A DNA stretch of 64,000 nucleotides from NCBI RefSeq assembly GCF_035920445.1, contig NZ_CP109162.1:3162001-3226000 (forward strand), written 5' to 3'. The position numbers were made by a program, and so were the translations under genes. Below are positions 1 to 7,556 of the stretch, one piece after another. How positions within the stretch are numbered: position 1 is the first letter of the stretch; each line of letters opens with the position of its first letter. Source of the DNA: Nocardia sp. NBC_01730. GTDB taxonomy: Bacteria > Actinomycetota > Actinomycetes > Mycobacteriales > Mycobacteriaceae. The notes beneath the pieces are model-generated. The model made no database searches, was not told where the DNA came from, and saw nothing but the letters and a program-made list of their open reading frames with translations.

Positions 1-25
1 CTGAAAGTCAAGGAAACGATCACCC

Positions 26-466
26 TCAAGCCGGATCGGTTGCGCCTGAAGGTAGCTCGGCGCAGCTAGGTTCGATCCCGTGCCGTTGGCACATGCGTAG
101 CGAGTCAGCTAGTGCTTTTCGGTCGGAGGTGCCCGGGCTGCCGCGCAGGCGGACCCGGCGCACTCCGGCCTCACGCAAGGCTCGCAGCAGATCCAGCTGG
201 ACGTACGCGTCGACCACTCGTTGCACATCCCCGGCCTCAATCAAGAACCACGGTTCCTGCTTGAAGTGCCGGGCCACCGCGGTGAGCAACTCCGTTGACG
301 ATGCGCCGGCGGTACCGGCGCGCAGCGCGGTCAGATCGTCGGCTGATACCTCGATACCTCGATCACGCAGCGCCGCGGCAACGAACTCCACGGCGGGTTC
401 GCCTTCGGTAGGGCTGTGCAATGCACGGAACAACACATCGACACGTTCCGCCAACGACAGGTTCAT
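26..466 (-). CDS. EspR-like DNA-binding regulator
   Basis: Predicted cytoplasmic DNA-binding protein of 146 residues. The N-terminus (LAERVDVLF, then a helix-turn-helix containing SADDLTALRAGT) and the following ARHFKQEPWFL and REAGVRRVRLR segments resemble EspR of Mycobacterium, a nucleoid-associated regulator of ESX-1 genes (132 residues). The start is the ATG at 466. It overlaps the stop of the upstream regulator gene as ATGA, so the two are probably translationally coupled. A longer frame extends upstream to 544 but would overlap the neighbour by 80 bases and adds a glycine run. Family assignment is by eye; a generic XRE protein is the alternative. Confidence 0.7.
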   Translation of the reverse strand: MNLSLAERVDVLFRALHSPTEGEPAVEFVAAALRDRGIEVSADDLTALRAGTAGASSTELLTAVARHFKQEPWFLIEAGDVQRVVDAYVQLDLLRALREAGVRRVRLRGSPGTSDRKALADSLRMCQRHGIEPSCAELPSGATDPA

Positions 467-1098
467 GCCTCCGCCTCCGCCAAACGGGTCTCGAACCGCT
501 GCCTCATCGACTTGTCGAGGTCGATATGTAAGCCAGCCAGCCACCGCCGATACAACGCTTCCTCCTCGTCATCACACTGGTCGACTACACGATCCAGAAA
601 CGGGCCCAGAACCGCCACCAACGGACCCAACGCCCCACCCTGGCGGCGGTTCGCTTCGAGCAGTTGGGTGACGTACCGGGCATACAACGGCTGAATCGCA
701 GCGTCGAGTCGCTCGGTGGCTACCCGCATGGCCGGGGCACAGGATTCGGCTAGATCCCCGATCTCATGTGCGACGGTAATCAGCTGAGTAACGACCGCAC
801 CCTCGACATACACCCCGCGCGGACCGACGACGATACCCGATCTGCCCGCCACCGGCCTGGGCTTGCCACTGCTGTAGTAGACGTCCTCCGCCGATCCAGG
901 CTCCCACTCCAGTCCCACGTTGAGCTTCCGTAAGGTCTTCGGCTTCACATTCCGAGCCTCAGCACGCTCGATAGCGAGCAGCGTCGGCTCCGTCGGACCC
1001 CCGTGCAGGTACACCTGCCTCCTCGATCGAGGGGGTGTGAACTCCGCCATGCGCGCGAGCACTGCATCGGCCAACCGCCTCGCACATGCGTCATCCAT
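463..1098 (-). CDS. XRE-like helix-turn-helix regulator
   Basis: A 211-residue protein, probably a transcription regulator. Residues 33-65 (TEPTLLAIERAEARNVKPKT, then LRKLNVGLEWEPGSA) match the second half of an XRE helix-turn-helix as seen in many actinobacterial regulators, where PKTLRKLD..LGWEPGS follows the recognition helix. The rest is helical with no recognised ligand domain. It is the first gene of a two-gene operon with the EspR-like gene (ATGA overlap at 463-466). An operator-like AT-rich site lies 49-68 bases upstream of its ATG, so autoregulation is plausible. The exact target is unknown. Confidence 0.65.
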   Translation of the reverse strand: MDDACARRLADAVLARMAEFTPPRSRRQVYLHGGPTEPTLLAIERAEARNVKPKTLRKLNVGLEWEPGSAEDVYYSSGKPRPVAGRSGIVVGPRGVYVEGAVVTQLITVAHEIGDLAESCAPAMRVATERLDAAIQPLYARYVTQLLEANRRQGGALGPLVAVLGPFLDRVVDQCDDEEEALYRRWLAGLHIDLDKSMRQRFETRLAEAEA

Positions 1099-1146
1099 CG
1101 AGCCACCTCCCGAGGGTATGACCGTTCACAGGCATCTGCGCCATCC

Positions 1147-1166
1147 TAATACGAAAATTATGCGCA
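1147..1166 (-). promoter_or_regulatory. Operator-like site upstream of the XRE/EspR-like operon
   Basis: Read on the minus strand it is TGCGCATAATTTTCGTATTA. CGCAT and CGTAT half-elements are spaced 11 bases apart, one helical turn. It matches 16 of 20 positions with the oppositely oriented site at 1268-1287. AT-rich in a GC-rich context and 49-68 bases before the start of the divergent operon. Role is inferred. Confidence 0.45.
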
Positions 1167-1267
1167 GACGAGCCCCAGCATGTCGGGCATCTGATCCGAG
1201 TGTCGCTATGTGCCAGGTGTTCTGAGTTCTGCAGTCGCATGCTCTCCAGTTGATCTTCGAGCCAATT

Positions 1268-1287
1268 TGCGTATTATTTTCGTATGT
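1268..1287 (+). promoter_or_regulatory. Second operator-like site, opposite orientation
   Basis: TGCGTATTATTTTCGTATGT has two CGTAT elements 11 bases apart and is related to 1147-1166. It points toward the XRE/MmyB-like gene, although that gene's most credible start is nearly 400 bases downstream. Confidence 0.4.
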
Positions 1288-1663
1288 TAGCAAACGGGCG
1301 CCCTTTCAGGATGGGCGCTGCTGGAGTCGCGCCTGCGAGAGCCTTACTGGCGAGAAGGACGGATTGGACGAGGCCACTGGACGGAGAACAACTCCCCGAC
1401 CGTCCCGGTCGAGTAACCCCCGATGCGGCGCCCGGTACCGACGGCGCAGCCACCTCACAGGTACGACTAGCGGCGAAATTGACTTAGCGACAACAGATTT
1501 CTACGACTTGACCGCATGGACCGGGAAATTCTGCGCGGCTGGCAACGCACTAGCCACGCGGTGGCATTGCGCACGATCGCCGGATCAGAGCAGGGGAAGC
1601 CGATCGTCACATCTCTGCGTGTACCTGTTCCGTAAGCAACCAGAGAAAAGGGGGGGAGCCCGC
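1288..1663. other. Long leader or intergenic stretch
   Basis: An open frame continues upstream of the XRE/MmyB gene through this stretch, but its composition (many Arg and Ser, no recognised motif) does not look like the downstream protein. No other gene was recognised. It is either a long 5' leader or remnant DNA. Confidence 0.35.
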
Positions 1664-2476
1664 TTGCGCCGGAATCCCGCAAACCGTCCGTCCGACCACT
1701 TCAAACCCGGACCGGCAGTCCGCATCCCGAAGCTATCCAGCACCTGCCGCTCGATCAGAGAAGACCTAGGCCTATCCCGGGCCGAGGCTCGGGACCGCAC
1801 CGGGCTCAGCGACGGCTACTTGTTCGAAATCGAACGAGGCAAGCACGTACCCAGCCTCGAGGCGCTGGAAAAACTGATCGCCGGCTACCGTCTCAACCTG
1901 ATGCAGGCACGCCATCTTCGCGAACTACGCGCACCCGCCGAGGATCTTCTCCCGACCGCCAAGCTGCGAGAGTGCCTCACTGCGAACGACGTACTGATGT
2001 CGCACCTTCAAGGGCTCGAGCAACGGAGAGTGCTCGGAGCCTACATAGACCCGATGTGGAACGTCCTGGCCTGCAACGACTCCTGCCGAGCAGCTTTGCC
2101 TGGCTTGGAAGAGACCGCCGAATCCATCCCGGCCTGGCTGTACAGCCCGACTGCAAAGACCATCGTCATCGAATGGGAGCGAGAAGCCGCACACGCCGCG
2201 GCCGTCCTGAAAGCGATCTTCGGCCGCTACCGCGCCTCCGAACAAGTCCGAGACCTCATGCGGCGCTTGCGCCCCAACCGTGACGCCAACCGGCTGTGGG
2301 GTCCGAGCACCAACGTCGCCTACGGCCGCGACGCCAGCAACCCGCTGCACTGGCGGCACCCCTCCACCGGCCAGCCGAACTCGTACATCATGACCGTCTC
2401 AGAGGTAAACCAGACCCAGAACGTTCTTCTCGTCACCGCACTGCGCAGACCCTACTGCGGACCCACCATCGTCTAG
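1664..2476 (+). CDS. XRE-family regulator with MmyB-like ligand domain
   Basis: A 270-residue cytoplasmic regulator. The N-terminal helix-turn-helix contains RAEARDRTGLSDGYLFEIER. The C-terminal half (AYIDPMWNVLACNDSCRAAL, then SEVNQTQNVLLVTALRR at the end) has the look of the MmyB-type ligand-binding domain common in actinobacterial XRE regulators. I chose the TTG at 1664 because AAAAGGGGGGGAG lies six bases before it and the domain begins shortly after; the frame is open further upstream without recognisable protein. Related operator-like sites at 1147 and 1268 sit between this gene and the divergent operon. Ligand and targets unknown. Confidence 0.65.
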   Translation: MRRNPANRPSDHFKPGPAVRIPKLSSTCRSIREDLGLSRAEARDRTGLSDGYLFEIERGKHVPSLEALEKLIAGYRLNLMQARHLRELRAPAEDLLPTAKLRECLTANDVLMSHLQGLEQRRVLGAYIDPMWNVLACNDSCRAALPGLEETAESIPAWLYSPTAKTIVIEWEREAAHAAAVLKAIFGRYRASEQVRDLMRRLRPNRDANRLWGPSTNVAYGRDASNPLHWRHPSTGQPNSYIMTVSEVNQTQNVLLVTALRRPYCGPTIV

Positions 2477-2821
2477 CCACTCCGAGATTTGTTGCGACAC
2501 GCGCCTGCTACGCCGAACCGGCCTCCGGCAGGCGCGTCCACACCCAGCTTCATCCTCTAGATGAACCGTCGACTTATCTGATGGGAGCGGTTCGTGGTCC
2601 GGGGTCAGCTGCCCCGTAGCGTGCCGCAGGAGATCGGGCGGGTTGACTCGTGAACCGTCTGTCACCCTTGCGGTTGACTTGCCCGTGATATGTCCACCCG
2701 CCCGGTCTCCGTTCGCGGCTTGACTCGACAGAGGTGTGACATCAAGGTGCTGTGAGAGGTTCTTGAAGTCGACTTGTCGGTCGCGGATTCCCCATCCGAC
2801 GAGGCGAGGAACCTGAATTAG
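2477..2821 (+). other. IS110 left non-coding region, candidate bridge RNA locus
   Basis: 345 bases without a gene, ahead of the IS110 recombinase. IS110-group elements are known to encode a structured bridge RNA in the non-coding end upstream of the recombinase gene, so the roughly 180 bases before 2822 are the place to look. I did not fold it, and the exact left end is uncertain (see the direct repeat at 2718). Confidence 0.35.
2718..2737 (+). repeat. Direct repeat flanking IS110, left copy
   Basis: GCTTGAC-tcg-ACAGAGGTGT recurs at 3878-3898 as GCTTGAC-aaat-ACAGAGGTAT. Sixteen of 17 bases in the two blocks are identical. The right copy includes the transposase stop codon. Confidence 0.4.
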
Positions 2822-3883
2822 ATGATGCTGATCGGTGTCGATCCGCACAAGTCCAGCCACACCGCCACCGCGGTCGATCCCGCGACGAATACCGACCAGG
2901 GGTCGGCCCGAATCGACGCGACCAACACTGGCTATCGACGGTTGCTCGTATGGGCTCGGCAATGGCCCAAACGAACTTGGGCGGTGGAAAATGCGGAGGG
3001 ACTCGGTCATCACTTGGCGATGTGGCTGGTGGCCTCCGGTGAGGATGTTGTGGATGTCGCGCCGGCCGCGACAGCGCGTGTTCGACAGCTTTCGCGTGGC
3101 GGGCGCCGCAAGAACGACCGCATCGACGCCGCTGCTGCCGCGAGTGTCGCGGCGTTGCACGGCGATGCCCGCCCGGTCGTCGCCGAAACGCATGCGGACT
3201 CTCTCGCACTTCTTGATGAGCGGCGGAAGAACTTGTCCAGCAACAGAACTCGGTCAGTCAACCAGTTGCACGCGCTGCTGCGGGAGTTGCTGCCCGGTGG
3301 CGCACCTACGGATCTGACGGCGACGAAGGCCGCAGCGGTGCTGCGGCGCCTGCGCCCGATCACCGCCACCGACCGAGTACGGAAGTCCATCGCGAAAGAT
3401 CTCCTGGCCGACATCAAACGCTATGACACCCAACTCGCCGACAACGCTGCGGCGATGGACGAGCTGCTTGATTTGCACGGCACCACACTTCGCGAGATAC
3501 CCGGAGTCGGTCCAGTGATGGCCGCCCGGATTATCGGCCGCACTCGCCGCGCGAGCCGGTTCCCCAACGCCGCCGCTTACGCCAACTACACCGGCACCGC
3601 ACCTGTCGAAATTGCTAGTGCCGAGTCATCTCGCCATCGACTCTCGCGCTATGGCGACCGGGAGTTGAACTCCGCTCTGCACACCATTGCGATGATCCAG
3701 ATCCGGATGAGGACCAGCGTCGGGCGCAGCTACTACGACAAGAAGATCGGCGCAGGGAAGTCACCAAAAGAAGCCAAGCGTTGCTTGAAACGACGCCTCG
3801 CCGACCGATGTTGGCGAACCATGACCCGAGACGAAAGACAGGCGGCCCGAACCACACTCACCCGCCATACCGATGCCGCTTGA
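2822..3883 (+). CDS. IS110-family transposase (DEDD recombinase)
   Basis: A 353-residue recombinase of the IS110 family. The N-terminal RuvC-like DEDD domain starts with GVDPHKSSHTAT and has RKNDRIDAAAAASV around residue 100. The C-terminal transposase_20 domain has LREIPGVGPVMAARIIG, followed by ANYTGTAPVEIASAESS with candidate catalytic serines, then GDRELNSALHTIA. Full length for the family, with no internal stop. It lies beside a truncated kinase gene, which it probably interrupted. These enzymes use a bridge RNA for target choice, as established for the family. Confidence 0.9.
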   Translation: MMLIGVDPHKSSHTATAVDPATNTDQGSARIDATNTGYRRLLVWARQWPKRTWAVENAEGLGHHLAMWLVASGEDVVDVAPAATARVRQLSRGGRRKNDRIDAAAAASVAALHGDARPVVAETHADSLALLDERRKNLSSNRTRSVNQLHALLRELLPGGAPTDLTATKAAAVLRRLRPITATDRVRKSIAKDLLADIKRYDTQLADNAAAMDELLDLHGTTLREIPGVGPVMAARIIGRTRRASRFPNAAAYANYTGTAPVEIASAESSRHRLSRYGDRELNSALHTIAMIQIRMRTSVGRSYYDKKIGAGKSPKEAKRCLKRRLADRCWRTMTRDERQAARTTLTRHTDAA

Positions 3884-3898
3884 CAAATACAGAGGTAT
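3878..3898 (+). repeat. Direct repeat flanking IS110, right copy
   Basis: Right copy of the repeat at 2718-2737. It overlaps the last codons of the transposase and probably marks the right end of the element. Confidence 0.4.
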
Positions 3899-4167
3899 CA
3901 TGGGTTTGGGGCCCATGAACCAACAGTCGTTGAGTTCCTGATTCCTCCGGCTGCTCCCCGCTCGCCGAATCCGCGCTGGACCAGTACCCTCAGTAGCCCG
4001 GAGACTTCACGTCGAACGCGTTCCGGAGGGTAGCCGTCCTCGCAGATCACCTTGACCGCGGTATTGCCGACTCGCCACGTGTCGCCGAAGGTGCCCCTAC
4101 CGAGAAACTTCGCATTGGATGTGCCAAGAGCGGCGGCAACCTCATCGGCTGAATGACGTGCGTTCAT
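3898..4167 (-). pseudogene. N-terminal fragment of a protein-kinase-like gene
   Basis: The visible N-terminus has FLGRGTFGDTWRV (glycine-rich loop), NTAVKVI (lysine of the ATP site) and a following arginine-rich helix, as in Ser/Thr kinase folds. It stops after 89 codons, next to the right end of IS110, with none of the catalytic loop present. The ATG at 4167 follows GGGGTG. The missing part was not found on the other side of IS110, so a deletion accompanied or followed insertion. Confidence 0.55.
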
Positions 4168-4259
4168 CACACCCCTGCAAAATCACGCTGTCACCGCAGC
4201 CACGAGCCGTGCCTGAAAGCGGATGCAGCAAGCCAAACCTGAATCTGGCGGCGCGCGAT

Positions 4260-4740
4260 CTTGGTTCAACACTGGCCCGCCGCGGCATCTCCGTCGGCCG
4301 TAAACGGGTGGAGCGGTTGATGCGCCACGCTGGCCTGCAGGGCGCGTTCCTGCGGCGAAAGTGGCGTACACCCTCGACGCGACAGGATCCGCGGGCCACG
4401 CCGGCGCCGGATCTGGTCGAGCGTGACTTCACCGCCGACGGCCCGAACAAGCTATGGGTGGCCGATGCCACGCGCATCTCGACCGGGGAAGGCGTGCTCT
4501 GGCTGGCCGCGGTCGGTGATGCGTTCTCCAACCGGATTGTCGGGTGGAAGACGTCGGATCGCTGTGACACCGACCTGGTGCTCGGCGCGCTCGAATACAG
4601 CGTCTGGTCTCGGGACGTGCGTGAGGGTGAGCTGGTTCATCACTTCGACAGGGGTTCGACCTACACGGCGTTCGCTTCGCTAATCAGTTGGTCGACAACG
4701 GGATTGCTCAATCCATGGGATCAGTCGGCGACAGCTACGA
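4260..4740 (+). pseudogene. IS3 orfB remnant, interrupted by a group II intron
   Basis: Internal part of an IS3-family transposase closely related to the intact one at 48306-49199: GRKRVERLMRHAGLQGAFLR, LWVADATRIS, VHHFDRGSTYTA. The second catalytic motif reads HFD instead of HSD, and a frameshift follows at about 4678. Similarity ends at the codons for GDSYD (4740), exactly where the group II intron end begins. The 5' part and the catalytic Glu region are missing. Confidence 0.8.
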
Positions 4741-4884
4741 GGTGAGTCGGCGGCGGGAATCGCACCCACCGCCGCTCTCAGAACCGTGCTTAACAGTCTC
4801 CCGTTACACGGCTCCCGCTGTTGAACCAGTAGGCAATGCGCCGTGCTTCCAGTGCGCGAACATGCCCGGATAAACCGAAGCTAT
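4741..4884 (-). ncRNA. 3' end of a group II intron (domains V-VI)
   Basis: On the minus strand, 4814-4781 forms a textbook domain V: 34 nucleotides, AGC triad at positions 2-4, GAGA tetraloop, and a two-base AA bulge at positions 24-25 between fully paired stems. A GC-rich hairpin at about 4780-4745 fits domain VI, and the intron ends at 4741 against IS3 orfB sequence. Upstream on the same strand a frame reads YPGMFAHWKHGAL before a stop, resembling maturase C-termini. IS630 copy 1 truncates the intron at 4885. Confidence 0.85.
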
Positions 4885-5989
4885 TTGAACTGAAACTTCT
4901 TGATTGCCTTGCTCGTTGAGGATGCGTGAGTGATCAGGACCTGCGGCGGTTGTCACCCGCTGCGCAGGAGGTGGTGCGGCTGCGGGTGGTGGCCGCGCTG
5001 GAGTCGGAACGGGTACGCAGCTACGGCGAGGCTGCCGAGGTGTTCGGTGTCTCGCGGCGTTCGGTGGGTACGTGGTGGCGTAGGTACCAGGCTGGGGGTC
5101 GGGAAGCGCTTGCCGCGCCGGTGAAATCTCGTACCGGCCGAGACGAGCTGATCAGCGCCGAGGACCGGGCGGTGTTGTTCGCCGCGATGGCCGACTACAC
5201 CCCCGAGGAGTTGTTGATCGGCGGCCCGTTGTGGACCCGCGCCCTGGTCGCCGAGCTGATCCGCATGGTCGTCGGGGTCGTCATGACCGAGCAGGGTGTG
5301 GGCAAATGGCTGCGCCGCCACGGGTTCACTCCGCAACGCCCGGCGCGGCGGGCCTACCAGCAGAAACCCGATAAGGTGCGGGCCTGGCTGGATACCGAGT
5401 ACCCCGCCATCGTCGCTCGCGTCCGCAGCGAGAACGCGGTGGTGGCCTGGACCGATCAGTGCGGGCTGCGCAGCGACACCGCCCCTCCAGGGCGTAGCTG
5501 GGCGCCGAAGGGCAGCACACCGGTGGTGCATGTGAACGGCAAACGCCTGCGCGTCAACATCATGTCCGCCATCGCTTTTCGTGGCGCACTGTGGTTCTCG
5601 GTGTTCACCGGCCGCTTCACCGCGAAGGTGTTCATCACCTTTCTCGACCGGCTCGCCCGCCAGGCCGGCCGCAAGGTCCATGTCATTGCCGACCGGCACC
5701 CGGTGCATCGCAGCAAGGCGGTGACCGCATGGCTGGCCGCCAACGCCCACCGCATCGAGCTGCACCTGATGCCCGGCTACAGTCCCGAGCTCAACCCCGA
5801 CGAGATCCTCAACGCCGACATCAAACGACACGTCCACCCCGCCCGCGCCCGCTCCCGCAACGACCTCGCCCGCGAAACCCGCCGGTTCCCGCACCGCCGC
5901 CAGCGGCAACCCGACATCGTGCGCGGCTACTTCCACGCCCCACACGTCCGCTACACGACCCTGGAGGAAATGACATAGTTTCGGCTCAA
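4885..5989 (+). mobile_element. IS630-family element, copy 1
   Basis: Bounded by TTGAACTGAAAC on the left and GTTTCGGCTCAA on the right, imperfect inverted repeats. 1105 bp, apparently identical to 12561-13665. A TA lies directly to the right, as expected for IS630, but the left neighbour is TAT-ttgaac and the two flanks belong to different relics (intron left, IS30 right), so this is not a clean insertion. Confidence 0.85.
4926..5978 (+). CDS. IS630-family transposase, copy 1
   Basis: 350-residue DDE transposase with GTG start. N-terminal helix-turn-helix (SYGEAAEVFGVSRRSVGTWW), winged region, then the catalytic core: WTDQCGLRSD, VIADRHPVHRS and YSPELNPDEILN provide the D, D and E positions. 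The second motif has DRH where many relatives have DN. Identical at the protein level to 12602-13654, so it moved recently. No programmed frameshift is needed. Confidence 0.9.
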   Translation: MSDQDLRRLSPAAQEVVRLRVVAALESERVRSYGEAAEVFGVSRRSVGTWWRRYQAGGREALAAPVKSRTGRDELISAEDRAVLFAAMADYTPEELLIGGPLWTRALVAELIRMVVGVVMTEQGVGKWLRRHGFTPQRPARRAYQQKPDKVRAWLDTEYPAIVARVRSENAVVAWTDQCGLRSDTAPPGRSWAPKGSTPVVHVNGKRLRVNIMSAIAFRGALWFSVFTGRFTAKVFITFLDRLARQAGRKVHVIADRHPVHRSKAVTAWLAANAHRIELHLMPGYSPELNPDEILNADIKRHVHPARARSRNDLARETRRFPHRRQRQPDIVRGYFHAPHVRYTTLEEMT

Positions 5990-5991
5990 TA

Positions 5992-6138
5992 TCACGCTGG
6001 ACCGGAAAGGATCTCGCGGCGGTCGCGCACACGCTCAACACACGTCCGCGAAAGGTGCTCGGATGGCGCACACCGGCCGAAGCGATGGACCATCACCTAC
6101 AATCGCTCGAACGTAGAAGTGTTGCGACGACCAGTTGA
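5992..6138 (+). pseudogene. IS30-family transposase, C-terminal fragment
   Basis: The frame beginning at 5992 reads DLAAVAHTLNTRPRKVLGWR and then TPAEAMDHHL to a stop at 6138. This is the conserved end of IS30-family transposases. Everything upstream was lost at the IS630 boundary. Confidence 0.75.
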
Positions 6139-6713
6139 ATCCGCCCTGCACGCCGTGATCGGAGTGGATGATGGGTGGCGCCCGGCTCGGGTGCCCGGTT
6201 GGCGATCGCCATGCCCAAAGCGTTGGTCACCAACGCCGCGGTCTGGCTGGAATCAATCGACCAACCCACCGCCCGCCGGGAGAAGGCGTCGAGCACGACC
6301 GCGCAATACACCTTGCCCTCGCGGGTGCGATGTTCGGTAATGTCGGTGACCCACAAACGATTTGGCTCCGATCGGGTGCAGGCACGCGAAACCAGATCGC
6401 CCGCGGTCGGGGTCTCGTGACGCGGTCTCGGGCGCCGGTTGCCGGGCAAGCCCTTGAGCCCGGCACGGACCATCAGCATCTCGATTTGGCCGTGACCAAC
6501 GGTCAGTCCGAGGCCGAGGATGAGCTCGGCGTGAACACGCATCGCGCCGTAGACGCCGCGCGAAGCGGTGTGCACGGCGCGGATCTGGTCGGTCAGCCAG
6601 GCGTGGCGCAAGTCCCGGTTCGACGGCGGGCGCGAGCGCCACTCATAGAACCCGGACTCCGACACATCCAACAGCCGGCACGCGGCCTGTACCGGCAAAC
6701 CTTCCGACGCCAT
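6139..6713 (-). pseudogene. IS3 orfB, frameshifted and truncated
   Basis: Transposase core of the IS3 family: VSESGFYEWRSRP, SRGVYGAMRVHAEL, NRLWVTDITEHRTREGKVY (first catalytic D). Near 6190 the frame changes: the continuation that reads IIHSDHGVQGGFNWSSQH lies one base out of register, and the protein then runs into IS30 debris. The catalytic Glu region is absent. Confidence 0.75.
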
Positions 6714-6718
6714 CGTGG

Positions 6719-7015
6719 CTATCGCCGCGGACCGCCTTTTGGGTCGTTCGGCTCCGACAGCAGCTCACGAGCCCTTCTCAGGATCGCAACTTCATTCTCT
6801 AGCTCTCGAATCCGCTTCTTGGCCGCGCTCAGCTCGGACTGCTCGCCCCGCGTCAGGCCAGGCACCTGACCGGTGTCGATCAACTCCTGTTTGCGCCAGG
6901 TGTAGATCGTCTGATCACTGATATCGAGATCAGCGGCGACCTGCGCTACCGGACGACCGGCAGCGACCAGATCGAGCACCTTGCGACGGAACTCCTCGGG
7001 ATAGCGCTTCGCCAC
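6719..7015 (-). CDS. IS3-family orfA (helix-turn-helix)
   Basis: 98 residues starting at the GTG at 7015, preceded by GAAGGAGA. KRYPEEFRRKVLDLVAAGR, then VAADLDISDQTIYTWRK, is the helix-turn-helix. A C-terminal leucine zipper follows (AKKRIRELENEVAILRRA). It ends five bases before the orfB start. It is intact, but its partner orfB is broken. Confidence 0.8.
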   Translation of the reverse strand: MAKRYPEEFRRKVLDLVAAGRPVAQVAADLDISDQTIYTWRKQELIDTGQVPGLTRGEQSELSAAKKRIRELENEVAILRRARELLSEPNDPKGGPRR

Positions 7016-7120
7016 GAACAAGTCTCCTTCGACGATGTCGTGGCCAGAAGTCAAGCAGACCGACTCCGGCAAACCCGGGGCACATCAAAGTCTCCAGACA
7101 AGCCGGGGCGATTCAACATG

Positions 7121-7504
7121 TGCGCACGCCAACGCTTGTAGGTAGTCGTTGTAGGTAGGTCCCTGAGCATGGGCCGATGTGTGGCACCTTCCGATCGCCC
7201 GAGACTTGTCATTGTCGGGTTGAGCGATTTCAGGGCCGGAAGGTTGGAAAAGGGTGCGACATTTCCGAATTCGGCGGCGTGGTCTTTCGTCGGCTCACCA
7301 GCTGCTGCAGCGCTTCGGGTCGGTTATCTCGACTATCGGCCGGCAGCATCGGGTTGGGAAAGTTCCGCGCCGGGTTATGACACAAAGTCCATCGACAGCT
7401 ACCGAAAACGTTTGCCCAGTTCAGCGAGTACTTCTGCCCGATCTGGCAGTTGCGCAGTGCAGCCACCAGCAGGCTTGATCATGCCGATCACCGGCACAAA
7501 TGCC
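7121..7504 (+). repeat. Interspersed leader repeat, copy A
   Basis: About 384 bases, nearly identical to copy B (18121-18508), ending 52 bases before the asparagine synthase-like start. The core shared by all five copies includes CTTGTAGGTAGTCGT, CCTGAGCATGGGCC, and an ACCTTCCG...CGGAAGGT inverted repeat enclosing a smaller CCGA/TCGG stem. No transposase gene lies within it. Confidence 0.8.
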
Positions 7505-7556
7505 ATTTCTCAGCGATATATCGTTTCGACAATCTCTCTACTCGAAGGTGAACTAC

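Larger units (their letters stand above)
6139..7115 (-). mobile_element. IS3-family element, 3' truncated
   Basis: Contains orfA and a broken orfB. The orfA-proximal end is the 23-bp repeat ending at 7115 (TGAATCGCCCCGGCTTGTC on the minus strand). The same end occurs twice, facing itself, at 49622-49672. The distal end is missing where IS30 debris abuts. Confidence 0.7.

Noticed and set aside
7173..7380. Short frames starting ATGGGCCGATGTGTGG or ATGTGTGGCACC inside the leader repeats, as a possible conserved peptide
   Set aside because: Copies C, D and E carry 1-base indels that break the frames, and substitutions are not biased to silent positions, so RNA or DNA function explains conservation better.
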